Positions 11,143 through 21,770 of a DNA stretch of 64,000 nucleotides are shown one piece after another. The position numbers and the translations under genes were made by a program. Source of the stretch: Micrasema longulum (lineage: Eukaryota; Arthropoda; Insecta; Trichoptera; Brachycentridae); the NCBI GenBank assembly GCA_022494885.1, contig JAGVSM010002915.1:124001-188000 (forward strand), read 5' to 3'. The notes under the pieces are model-generated. The model did no database searches, was not told where the DNA came from, and worked only from the letters and a program-made list of their open reading frames with translations. Each line of letters starts with the position of its first letter. Positions within the stretch are counted from its first letter, which is position 1.

Positions 11143-13010
11143 GATTCTGGTCAACAGCAGTATCACCGCCAAGGTGTGGCAATTTTGCTTTCAGGGAGAG
11201 CGGCTAAATGCCTTATCAAATGGGAGCCCATCTCTGAGCGCCTTATACGCGCCACCCTCAGAACCGCTGACATTTCGATCACTATCATTCAGTGTTATGC
11301 GCCCACAGAAACTGCAGATGCCCTAGTAAAGGATGCCTTCTATGACTCTCTTCACGGGGTTATCGCATCTCTACCACGAGGAAACCGCGTGATAGTAATG
11401 GGCTACTTGAACGCAAGAGTCGGAATAGACCCATCACTTGGCCCATTGGTGATGGGAAGGCATGGCCTCGGGCAAGTCAATGACAATGGTAGAAGACTGA
11501 TAGAGTGTGCCACCGTCAGCGATCTTGTCATTGGTGGAACCCTATTAATCCATAAATCTATCCATAAATAAACTTTAACGTCACCCGACGGAAGAACGAA
11601 TGCGCAGCTAGATCACATTATTTATGGCCGCACTAACCGAAAAGAACTTTTGGATGTCAGGACCTACAGAGGAGCCGACATTTATAGTGACCACGAGTTA
11701 GTCGTTGCTAAGATCTGGCTGCAACTAAAACGTCTTCCAAAACCTCGGCGAAAAACAGTCGACGTGGAATAACTTAAATCTGATGATACGAGACAGAGAT
11801 TCGAGGATATGGTCAGTCAACGCATTCAGCTGTTTGACGACCAACCCCCCACTACAGACCTTATTGAAGTAGAGTAGGAAAATCTCAAATCAGCACTTGT
11901 TTCTTCCGCGAACGATATTCTTGGCCCGAGACAAGGGAGAAGAGCCGTTTGGATTTCAGATAGTACATGGGAGAAAATAGAGGAACGCGCCAAACTTAAA
12001 GCACTGAGAGATAGTGAAGATGACCCTAACCATGTGGACACCCGGGGAGATGACTATAGGCACTAGGATCGTTTAGTCAAACGTTCTGCAAAACTAGATA
12101 AACGCCGTCATCTAGATTCATTAATTGCAACTACGGAAAAAGCTCTTTAAAAAAATGACACACGGAAACTTTTTCAAATCACGCGTAAGATCTGTGGTAA
12201 ACGCACGACCACCCCAGAAGTTGTAAAAAACTCTAATAGTGTTATCGAATCGGACACAGACCGCGTAAAAGAAATATGGCGTGGTCATTTCCAGAGAGTA
12301 CTTAATCACCCCCCTCCTCCTTTTACCCTCGATATCTCAATAGAGACTGCATTAAACGTTCCGCAGGCAGTCATCATTCCTGATGGTTCTCCGACACATT
12401 TTTGGAAAATACTAGTAGCATATGGCGTGTCTATAAAACTAGTAGAACTTATCAAAGCCCTTTACTTAAATAGCGAATGCCGAATCAGAATCAACGATGT
12501 TGTCACATATTGGTTTGAGGTCACCACCGGAGTTCGCCAAGGTAGCGTCCACAGATATATTAATATATATTTAGTGGTTACATCCTTGCACCGGTCCTTT
12601 TTTTAATCCTCATAGACTTAATCTTAAGGAAGTCGATTCCACTAGATCGAGGAATATCCATCTCCTCCTCCCGAAAACTCTGCGACATAGAATATGCCGA
12701 TGATGCGGTTATAATTGACAATTCAGTTAGGGGTCTTCAGGCTACTTTAGATGGCCTAAATAGGTACTCCGCATGCATGGGCTTAAAAAATCAATATTGC
12801 GAAAACCCATGTAATGTGTGACACTTCATGACTTGATTCTCAAAATCCCCCGACTCTGTCAAACCAATTCATCGAAAGAGTCGAGAGTTTCAAATACCTG
12901 TGAGTGTATGTTACGGAAAATGGCAGCATTCAAAAAGAACTGGGAGTGCGGCTAGGAATATCAGGCGCCACATTCAATAGTATGAAGGCTGTCTGGACAT
13001 GAAAACATTA

Positions 13011-13766
13011 GTCCGCGTTCCTTACTTCATTAACATTTAAAATAGTTCTGATTTATATTTTAAATAGGCTTCTGTCATAGAAAGTGCCTACTTCAAAGCG
13101 ATTATAAACTCCAATAAATCCCAATTCAAGAAAAAAGCTCGCTTGAACATATGTGGCTTTTAACCATTGCCAAAACTATATGCTTAACGATCGTCTGCAT
13201 TTATCTACCGAGGTAGTACTGAGCGATTACAAGGTGGGCTCTTGATACGTTCTCTCAGATTGATAGTAAAACAGATAGAAAAAATAAAATAAAATTTATT
13301 TTTTTACAGTGGTACATTTCTAACGCCTAGATACTCTTATATGTTAATAGGACAGAACCTAGCGACATTATTATTTGCATCTAGGCGTTCGTTTTATTAA
13401 ACTGACAGTTATGTCGGCATTTAATTCGACATAAAAAATTCCTTAATTCTCTCTCATATTTTGAAAAGGCTTTTAAGAAAAAAGTGCCAGCATCAAAACG
13501 ATCGAAAATTTAAATAAAGCGTAATTAAAGGAAAAATTGCTTGATTGAACAAAATGTTTGACACTTTTAATGCGTAGATAAACGTATCAGGGGTTCTAGA
13601 CCCGTCGGTATAAACCTTCATACTTACATCAAAACTTGATGGTGGGGGGATCGATAGTATATCTTTTCAGTCAGTCGGGAGAATTTTATTTTCAACTATG
13701 ACATCATACTGAAGCTATGTCATTTTAGAGCGTAGATATGTGTACCGTGACGTACGCTCCCCTTCT
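13011..13766. other. Repeat-derived, gene-free stretch
   Basis: A loose inverted pair (AACGCCTAGAT near 13322, ATCTAGGCGTT near 13379) and a block (AAAACTTGATGG...GTATATCTTTTC, 13627-13670) that recurs in direct orientation at 13930-13970 show that this is transposon-derived. No coding frame. Confidence 0.45.
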
Positions 13767-13865
13767 ATATGTTTATTTTTTGGGTGATACCGTCTGTGTT
13801 GAATTTGTTCCAAATTTGTTGGAACAAACCCAACACACACGGTATCACCCAAAAAATAAACATAT
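13767..13865. repeat. Near-perfect 46-bp-arm hairpin
   Basis: The left arm begins ATATGTTTATTTTTTGGGTG and the right arm is its reverse complement with three mismatches over 46 bp (around CCGTCTGTGTTGAAT versus CCGTGTGTGTTGGGT). The loop is 7 nt (AATTTGT, 13813-13819). It may be a very short MITE or a cruciform inside a larger element. Confidence 0.9.
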
Positions 13866-13982
13866 TGATAACAGTGACCGTGAAAACCCTCGCACCTATT
13901 TACGCTCCCTTTGTTTCATATCAATGTACCTACCCAAAACTTGAAAGTAAGGGGTCGGTAGTATATCTTTGTAATCGCTAGA

Positions 13983-14211
13983 CTAAGAGTAGGGGTGTCT
14001 AGGTGCAAATACAATCAACGGAGGTGGGGTTTTCCGGAGGGAGATGACATGAACTGCGATTGCGGAGAGGTGCAGGATGATCCTCGTCTGCTGCGGTATC
14101 CACAAATGCAGTTAACTTGTGATGATAATGATTTGAGGATGACAAGGCGATATCTGTCGCTGCACACTGGAGTGGCAAGGTCCAAAGTCTGGACCTGATA
14201 AGTAAGTAAGT
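13983..14211 (+). mobile_element. Severely 5'-truncated LINE 3' end with target-site duplication
   Basis: The short frame 13995-14198 has the Cys-rich LINE C-terminal signature (NCDCGEVQDD, then CDDNDLRMTRRYLSL). The insert ends in an (AAGT)n tail and is flanked by the 9-bp duplication ATCGCTAGA (13974-13982 and 14212-14220), so this is one target-primed insertion event of 229 bp. Confidence 0.85.
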
Positions 14212-14258
14212 ATCGCTAGAGAGAATTTATCTTCAACTGTACCGTCAAGGTGAAGGTA

Positions 14259-14815
14259 TGACGTCTTTATCTTCAATTTTATCTACAAAGTAAAATTATG
14301 TTTTCTGTAAGAAAAATAGAATATGTTTACAATTTTTTTTCTAAACATGTTTAATTACTGGTTACCGACGAAGACATTTCGAATTTTCATACAAATATAC
14401 ACACTTTCGTAAATAAATATCGATATTAGATTATACCGTCTTAGTATATACTTACCAATGAAGATAGCCGTTCATAATCGCGGCCCTGGTATTCTAAACG
14501 GAATTGCATGCGAAGAAATCGACCTGTTAGCGTGTATTTAGTACGTAAATACGCATTAAAAATGTGTTTCCTCCGCGCGTTTTTGCGTTCAGAATGCCAC
14601 CCTAGGGCCGCAATTACAAACGTTATATTCATCGATACATATCGAGACGGTATAAAGTAAAATCGATATTTATGATCGAAAATGTATACTCGTATATTAG
14701 TATAAAAATTTTAGTATCTTCGTCAGAAACCTGTAATTGAAGATGTTTAGAAAACAATTTCATATAAATAATACAATTTTCATAAAGATAATTCATTTTA
14801 CTTTATAGACAATGA
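14259..14815. mobile_element. Inverted-repeat (MITE-like) element with inner palindrome
   Basis: Left arm (14259-14450) and right arm (14640-14815) share, in inverse orientation, CTTCAATTTTATCTACAAAG / CATTTTACTTTATAG, TCTAAACATGTTTAATTAC / GTAATTGAAGATGTTTAGA and ATACCGTCT / AGACGGTAT. The centre (14478-14614) is a second palindrome (GCGGCCCTGG / CCACCCTAGGGCCGC) related to the 110-bp elements at 53908 and 63326. A fragment of the same outer family lies at 20922-21030. Confidence 0.6.
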
Positions 14816-15841
14816 GGTGGTTCAGTGATTTTATTTATTCGGTAATAGACTATCAAACTAATAAAAAAAAATGAATCGTATTATAAACGCTATGATATTT
14901 TTAAAGTTTTGAAATTATTCGGCTCGTGACGTTACAAGTTCTCGTCAGTAAGTTCTGCCGACTGGTGAGTTGGCTTATGATAAATTTCCGGTTTCCGGAA
15001 ATTTATCACAGCATTATCATTGATTGGTTCGGAAGATCTAGTGACGTAGTTTAAAGTAGTTCATTTTTATTATTTTTTTCACACATTTTCGTGAAACTTT
15101 GCCGTACAATTAAACGTTCCATTTATAGTTGGCGAGGATACTGATCGCCAACAATAAATGCCACTAGGGTAACTCGGTTAACTTCCCATCGTAATTGGGG
15201 CCCAGGGCCCAGGATCTAGACTCTAGACTCAGAGACGCAATCAAAGTTTTCGATAAAATTTCTGACCGGTAGGTAAAGAAAAAAAATTGGACCGTTTTTC
15301 TACCATTTTTTTTTCAATGTCTTGTAAATACTTATATTATGTATTTACAAGTTCACTGTTTTTTTTAATACGTATGATTTTATAATAACAAGACTATGTA
15401 ATATAATTTTATCGTAATACAAAAAGTCATTTATCTAAGATTAAGTAACAATTATTGACCCTGTATGTATTATGGAGATTTGTGTTTGAATGGACCAAGT
15501 CCGCTTATTAATAAATAAATAATTAATAAATTTAATATTTGAGTAATTATAATATTTTAAACTTACAATATTTTCAATTTTTAAAAGAATCAAAGGGCTG
15601 TCTAACTGCGACGATAGAGCCATCTAGCGTTGAAAGTTTATTTATTTAAGTGGAAACGTCAAAACAAAGGTACCACATTGTTAAAAAATTACAAACAAAA
15701 TTAAGTTTTTGACAGATAAGATACGGTGGGCCAATTTAGATTTTTATTTAGATAATTTTTAGATGCTACTGAAGCGATAAACCAATTATATATATATTTT
15801 AAAGTACATAAATGACTCGTAATAAGTGACAGTATGCTCAC
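14816..15841. other. Presumed first intron of Pka-R1 (minus-strand gene)
   Basis: No further PKA-R1 exon was recognised. A small perfect hairpin (ATAAATTTCCGG twice in inverse orientation, 14980-15007) and an ordinary AT-rich background are present. Confidence 0.4.
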
Positions 15842-16006
15842 CCTTTCCAATTTCTGGAAGTACTGCCTCAAAAAAATCACTGGATTTTCCGGTTTATTAA
15901 CACAGAGTTGGACAATACAATCTTTAATTAATATTTGCACTTTATGAGTTTGAATATAATTTTCACAATCACGCAAACTCTGTTCTTCTTCCATTGTGGA
16001 AGCCAT
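15842..16006 (-). CDS. Pka-R1: PKA type I regulatory subunit, first coding exon (dimerisation/docking domain)
   Basis: The exon encodes 55 residues from an ATG at 16006-16004 to a GTGAGC donor after 15842, ending in phase 0. The sequence carries the RI-type dimerisation/docking signature: SLRDCENYIQTHKVQ, then IKDCIVQLCVNKPENP, then FLRQYFQKLER. The two cysteines that make the inter-subunit disulphides in RI (here in LRDCEN and VQLCVN) are present. This domain forms the R-subunit dimer and binds A-kinase anchoring proteins; the missing part of the protein holds the pseudosubstrate site and two cAMP-binding domains and should lie to the left on the minus strand, outside what I could recognise. 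An in-frame upstream ATG at 16033 exists, but MASTMEEE fits the family start better. The start codon is 445 bp from the palindromic transposon at 16451. Confidence 0.9.
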
Positions 16007-16450
16007 GTTTGTAGAACGCGAAATAAATAGCACAGTTCACGATTTAAACAAATTACTCGCTGACCAAAGATTAACACATATTACTTGACTACAGATTGCA
16101 CGAAAATATTCACTTAGACAACGTGAACTCAAAAGATAAAGGGATAATTTTCTCACATTTCTAATTCGGTCGGTAAAAATGTTATTCTCTTACGTTCGAC
16201 GACTTGTGAGAAATTATTCGAGATGTCAAACAGCTTCAAAAAGTTCCGCTAGAGTGCGACAGAGTATCGTTTTGTTAACTGAGTGAATTTCAAAAACAAA
16301 AAACTTGTTTCTTCTTTTACAATAATTTGAATGAAAATGTTTTTTAGAACGAATAAATTTGCACTTTCGGGAATTATTAACCATGGTAAAAAAAAATTGA
16401 GCCCTAATTCGACTGCCTACAAAAAAAACACGATATTTGTCTAAAAAATA
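16007..16450. promoter_or_regulatory. 5' flank / probable promoter region of Pka-R1
   Basis: This is the 445 bp between the PKA-R1 start codon and the TA-flanked palindromic element. No clear TATA box was seen. If there is a non-coding first exon it could lie here or beyond the transposon. Confidence 0.3.
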
Positions 16451-19400
16451 AGTACCGTCAAACGTGACAATTTTGCCCAGTTTTACCAAACTTTTACAAT
16501 ATCATAGAATTTTTGTATGGGACTACTCCTGTCCATTTTGTTGAATAGTGATAGTACAAATCGTTTGCTTTTCTTTTATTTATTCAATTTTCGAAGAGAA
16601 AATATACTGGGCAAAATTATTTGCACTTGTTGACAATTTTACCCACTTGGTCATTAACTGTTATTTTAGATTTTATCATCCTTCTCATACGGTTTATTAT
16701 TTTTTGGGAGAAAAAATCTGTTTATGTTTAAACAATAGCATCATTGAGGCAATCACCATTATAAAATCAATGCAAAAAACAGGTGGGCAATATTATCACC
16801 TATTTTCTAAATTTTTCTGTACAATGCGGATTTGTGTGCCAGAGTTGGCACATAATTGTATTTTTAACGAAACCAAAGGAGTTTATCTCTGTGCTTGACT
16901 ATGCATAGGCCAATAAATTAATTTTAAATCGCTTTTGAATTTTTTTACAAACCATTTCAGTTCTGATGGGATTTTTTGTAATTAAGGGGGCAAGCTCTCA
17001 AAATAAATTTTCTTTAAATGTGTATGTAGAAAAAAAAAACAATTCTTTATTTTTAATTTAGTACAGCAGTGAAATTATTTGCTAGATTTCCTATCTTGTG
17101 GAATTGTATTTTATGTACAGAATTTATAATATTTTCTATGTTTTATTTTCTTCTTTAGACAGTTAAAAATATTAATACATAAAACATTTAAAATAAAAAA
17201 ATAGAATTCGCAAAAAAACTGACAAATTTAATTAATTTTTAAAGGTAAAAATAAAAATAGGTTTAGATATAACCATTTTTAATCTACTCACAGAAAATAA
17301 TTCAATCTTGCAGTTTTTAAGGTTTAGATTGAATTTATGAAAATCTTGACGCAAGATGACAGGTTCAGGCAAAGCTTTCACTATGTTCCAATTAAATACA
17401 TAATCAATATCCTCAACTTGAGGCCACACAGAGTACCATTACGTTTGCGTCTTACAAATGACATAACAATAGTAAATTGTGGTTGTTGATGCGCTGATAA
17501 CTTAACCGACATAATATTTGTCGTTTTGCGTATCAACAGTGTTAAACTTTACTAAAACGAAAGCGCCTTCTTTACCGTTATTAATTTCGAGCGGATCAGA
17601 CATTGTTTTTCGTTTTACTCGACCGAAGATTCGGAGGCGCGTTGTTCATATTCACCGTGATGACTTATGGTGAATGCCTCGAAATCTGTTGATTCATCAA
17701 CTGAGTAGGCATCAGAGTATGTTGTGTCCGTGTCGCTATGACAAATTTTTCAATGTTCTCCTTTGTAAGGTGTAGGTATCTTTTGATCCTGATGGCAGAG
17801 AAAAATTGAATGGGTTGTTATCCAATTGCTGTGTGGTACAAAAAGTTTTGATGAACAGAATAACTGGCTTGTCATTTTCAGCGTGTATTTTTATTGAACC
17901 CAGATTTTAAAATCTTATTTGTTAAATCTTTGACGAAAAATTTGATTTACGATTTACTGATATTTAAAATTAATCTGATCCAGTTTGAACAAAATATCCG
18001 GTTACCTCGTTTGAAATCATGTTTTTATCACTTACTTCATTTTCTTTTATATTTTCTACTTTTTTTAAGCAGCAGGGTACTTGCATTTTCTTCGGGTCGG
18101 CTAATGTATTCTTTTTCTGTAGCCTGGTCTTTGTCCTTGATAATGTTTTTTCAAAGTAGTATGTAGCAACAACCCTAGACGTGGCTAAAATTGTCAAAAC
18201 ACTATAGTCCTTAAAATATAGCTTGATTAGAATGACAGCTATCAAACTAATTTCATTGGTGATGGGAAATTACTGATCACTGATCAAATCAATTTTATCA
18301 GTTATTTCATGCAATCATTAAACTCTGTTTCCAAAAATTTACATAAAAAACGAAAATACAAGCCTATTATAGTGTGTTTAACATAACTGTTTACCAAAAA
18401 ATGAGACATTTATACTTTTTTATGAACAACATCAAACGAATATTTTTTTTATTCGATCAATTTACGTTGATCAATTTGTCCCATCTCTAATGTTTTTGCA
18501 AAATGATGTAACCTTGTAAGAACGTCGTTAATAATTAGGTTTATTTTAGTTTTCTTTTAGTTTTAAAGCTGATTTTATACATTAATGTTGATTTATGTTC
18601 CAAGCATTGTAATAAAAAAATAAATTAACACGCTAAATACAAATGATTTTTCTGACAACTGTCATTCTAATCATGTTATATTTTAAGAACTATAGCTAAT
18701 ATATCTAAGGTAATTTTGCCCACTTAAATGTCTAGGTATTATGTTTGTTCAAATAGACTTACAGAAATACTTTCTATAGCGTTGTTTTTATTTATGCAAT
18801 GAAATATATGAAACTTACTTGCCTCGTTTCAACACAAACTCCGCAAAAACACACGTTTTGACATTATTTATAGATATACAAAAACAGACCTTCAAGTTTA
18901 ACTTCAAATTTCAAGTGATCAACTGAAACTGGCGGTAAACTGAAAGTATTTCTGTATATCTATTTGAACAAACACAATAGATATTTAAGCGGGCAAAATT
19001 GTCTTAGATTTCTTAGCTAGTGTTTTGACAATTTTGCCCACGTCTAGGGTTGTCGCTACATACTACTTTGAAAAAACATTATCCGAGACAAAAACCAGAT
19101 TACAGAAAAAGAAAACATCAGCCGACCCGAAGAAAATGCAAGTACCTGCTGCTTAAACAAAGTAGAAAATATAAAATAAAATGAAGTAAGCGACAAAAAC
19201 ACGATTTTAAACGAGGTAACCTGATGTTTTGTTCAAACTTGCCCGTAAATCAGATTTTTGCCAAAGATTCAACAAATAAGATTTTAAAATCTGATGGGGG
19301 TTTCAATCCAAATACACGCTGAAAATGATAAGCCAGTTATTCCGTTCATCAAAACTTTTTATACCGCACAGCAATTGGATAACAATCCATCCGATTTTTC

Positions 19401-20919
19401 TCTGCCTTCAGAATCAAAAGATACCTACATCTTATAAAGAAGAACAGTGAAAAAAATGTTATAGCGACACCGAAACAACAGACTCTAATGCCTACTCAGT
19501 TAATGAATAAACAGATTTCGAGACATCCATCATAAGTCATCATGGCGAATATGAACAACGTGCCTCCGAATCTTCGGCTGAGGAAAACGAAAAAACAGTG
19601 TCAGTGTCCAACACCGATGTAGAACGGTATTGGTCTGATCCGCTTGAAATTAATAACGGTAAATAAGGCGCTTCCGTTTTAGTAAAGTTTAACACTGTTG
19701 ATACGCAAAACGACAAATATGATGTCGGTTAAGTTATCAGCACATCAACAACCACAATTTTAATATTGTCATTTGTAAGATGCAAACGTAATGGAGCTTT
19801 GTTTGGTCTAAAGTTGAGGATATTGCTGATGTATTTAATTGGAACATAGTGAAATCTTTGCCTGAACCTGTCATCTTGCATCAAGGTTTTCATAAATTCA
19901 ATGTAAACCTTAAAAACTGCAAGATTGAGTCATTTTCTGTGAGTAAATTAAAAATGGTAATACAAAAACCAATTTCATTTTTTACCATTTAAAAACAATT
20001 TAAACCATTTTTAAAAATGTAAGAATATCCGACCACATTTTAGAAAGTTTTATTTAATTAAATTTGCCAGCTTTTTGTGAAATTATGAAGACTTTTTTTA
20101 TTTTAAATGTTTTTTGTATAAATATTTTTAACAGTCATGTAAATAATCGATGTAATTTATAAGAACCTGCTGACGAGTTGTATGTATGCAACTCAGCAGG
20201 ACTTTAATTTAAGACTATTTTGTAAATATTTTTGAAAATAAATATTAAAAAATATATAAAATAAATAAAACATAGAAAATATAATGAATTCTGTACATAA
20301 AATACAATATCATTTAAAGAAAAATCGTTTTGAGAGCTTGCCCCCTTAATTACGAAAATTGCATCAGAACTGAAATGGTTTGAAAAAAAAAATTAAAAGC
20401 GATTTATAATTTATTGGCTTATGCATAGTCAAACACGAACAAATTAAAAGGATTAGAGATAAACTCCTTTGGTTTTGTTAAAAATCCAATTATGTGCCAA
20501 CCCTGGCCCACGAATCCGCATTGTATAGAAAAATTTAGGAAATAGTTGACATTTTTTCCCACCGGTTTTTTGCATTGATTTTATAATGGTGTCCTTCAAT
20601 GATGCTATTGTTTAAACATAAACAGTTTTTTTCGCCCAAAAAGTAGTAATTAACCGTATGATAAGGATGATAAAACCAAAAATTACAGTTAATTTCCAAG
20701 TGGGCAAAATTGTCAACAAGTGAGATAATTTTGCCCAGTATGTTTTGTCTTCTAAAATTGCATAAATAAAAGAAAAGCAAACGTTCTGTACTTGTTAAAA
20801 TGCGCAGAATAATTAGTATTACTATTCAAAAACCTGGATAGGAGTAGTCCTATACAAAAAATTTATGATATTGTAAAAGTTTGGTAAAACTGGGCAAAAT
20901 TGTCATGTTTGACGGTACC
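16451..20919. mobile_element. 4.5-kb palindromic (inverted-dimer) DNA transposon derivative
   Basis: The ends are inverted copies: left AGTACCGTCAAAC then GACAATTTTGCCCAG, right CTGGGCAAAATTGTC then GTTTGACGGTACC. Each is flanked by TA (16449-16450 and 20920-20921), the target of Tc1/mariner/pogo-type elements. The similarity does not stop at a short TIR: the arms mirror each other to about 18245 and 18645, with a roughly 400-bp unmatched centre. Both arms carry decayed coding sequence reading outward (left arm on minus, right arm on plus), with fragments such as LVKFNTVDTQND, SFVRRKRNGTLCG and PQVEDIDYVFNWNIVKALPE. These recall the C-terminal domain of arthropod Tigger/pogo-like ORFs (from memory, unverified). 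Thus two copies of the same 3' half are joined head to head. No intact transposase frame. The nested MITE 18695-19017 sits in the right arm. Confidence 0.85.
18695..19017. mobile_element. Nested 323-bp MITE with TA duplication
   Basis: TIRs begin GCTAATATATCTAAG (left) and GCTAAGAAATCTAAG (right, reverse complement) and continue into AATTTTGCCC. TA lies on both sides (18693-18694, 19018-19019). The matching left arm of the large palindrome (about 18190) lacks it, which gives the empty site: ACTATAGTGTTTTG. The inner arms stay complementary to CAAATAGACTTACAGAAATA. Confidence 0.85.
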
Positions 20920-20921
20920 TA

Positions 20922-21240
20922 TATTCGTCGGTAACCTATAATTGAACATGTTTAGAAGAAAAAATTGTATGCATATTCTGCTTTTCAAATGGAAAACTTC
21001 ATTTTACTTTATAGATAAAATTGAAGATAAATGTTAACTTTTTATTGTAATCGGGGCCCTGGTACATAAATAATAAACAATAATTTGAGCAGGTGTGAAA
21101 AATTGAAGATGTTCTAACGTAAGCGAAATGGTGAATTTTACAGTGCTTTAAGTTACTACACAAACCAGCTAATGGCAATAATAGGTAAAGTTCTTAATGT
21201 CTAGACTACACTTCTATATTCCTTTCTTAAAGAGGTTATT
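20922..21240. repeat. Fragments of two MITE families
   Basis: 20922-21030 resembles the right arm of the 14259-14815 element (TCGTCGGTAACC, AACATGTTTAGAA, CATTTTACTTTATAG). 21087-21240 resembles the TTAA-flanked family at 30578-30860 (AATGTCTAGAC..., CTTCTATATTCC). Confidence 0.45.
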
Positions 21241-21384
21241 GTAAAAATATCTGCCTATAAAACCTATTTGTCATAAAACTCATTTTTGAAATATTTGCAA
21301 ATATTAATTTTACTTTGTTATTTTACTTGAATCAGTTGTATATTACTTGGGTGTAAAAATACACAGACAAAAGATAGATACGAT

Positions 21385-21770
21385 AAGGTTTGTTGATGAC
21401 ATCGCTCCTATAGCTAAAAGTGAAGAAGAACTCGCAAAAGCTCTGACAGCCATAGAGAATTTACTTAATAATAACATGAAAATAAACAGGAGTAAAACTT
21501 AAGTGATGACTGTGGCACGTAATGAGCAGTAAATAAATGTACTAATGTTAGGAGCAACTCTGAAAAATAAGAAAGAGTTTGTGTATCCTGGAAGCAGGAT
21601 CACCTGGGATGGTAGAACAAAAAGAGAAGTCAACTGCCAAACACATCAAGAAAAGCTTGCGTTCAACAAAAATAAAAAAAATGACTCAAACATAGACCTA
21701 AAGCTCCGCAAGTCACATTTGAATTATGTTTCTTCAACAGTTCTTCTTGAGTTCTTGGATATTATGTTAT
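21385..21770 (+). pseudogene. Reverse transcriptase C-terminal fragment of a LINE
   Basis: Starting at FVDDIAPIA (RT catalytic box, here VDD instead of ADD) the frame runs through NNNMKINRSKT, stops, and continues as LKNKKEFVYPGSRITWDG, KREVNCQTHQEKLAFNK and LKLRKSHLNYV. This is a separate LINE lineage from those at 3.3, 9.2, 37.0 and 54.0 kb. It has several stops and no 5' part. Confidence 0.75.

Larger units (their letters stand above)
9215..13010 (+). mobile_element. Decayed non-LTR retrotransposon with endonuclease and RT (LINE-1 of the nest)
   Basis: A G+C-richer 5' region (9215-9489) leads into an AP-endonuclease domain starting LRIGTYNVRTM (9603) and DILGMSEAR (to 9717). The frame resumes at about 11143 after an insertion, with LIKWEPISERLIRA, IIQCYAPTE, GRHGLGQVNDNGRR and, after an in-frame stop, the SDHELVVA block. 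RT remnants follow: TTGVRQGS (about 12525) and IEYADDAVII (about 12688). There are many in-frame stops (near 11569, 11770, 11876, 12064) and a deletion in the RT fingers. The endonuclease motif that should read GDLNA is GYLNA (about 11401), losing a catalytic Asp. The element is dead and is host to two later insertions. Confidence 0.85.

Noticed and set aside
16548..16898. 116-codon plus-strand frame in the left palindrome arm
   Set aside because: Its near copy is found in inverse orientation in the other arm with stops; it is non-coding transposon sequence.
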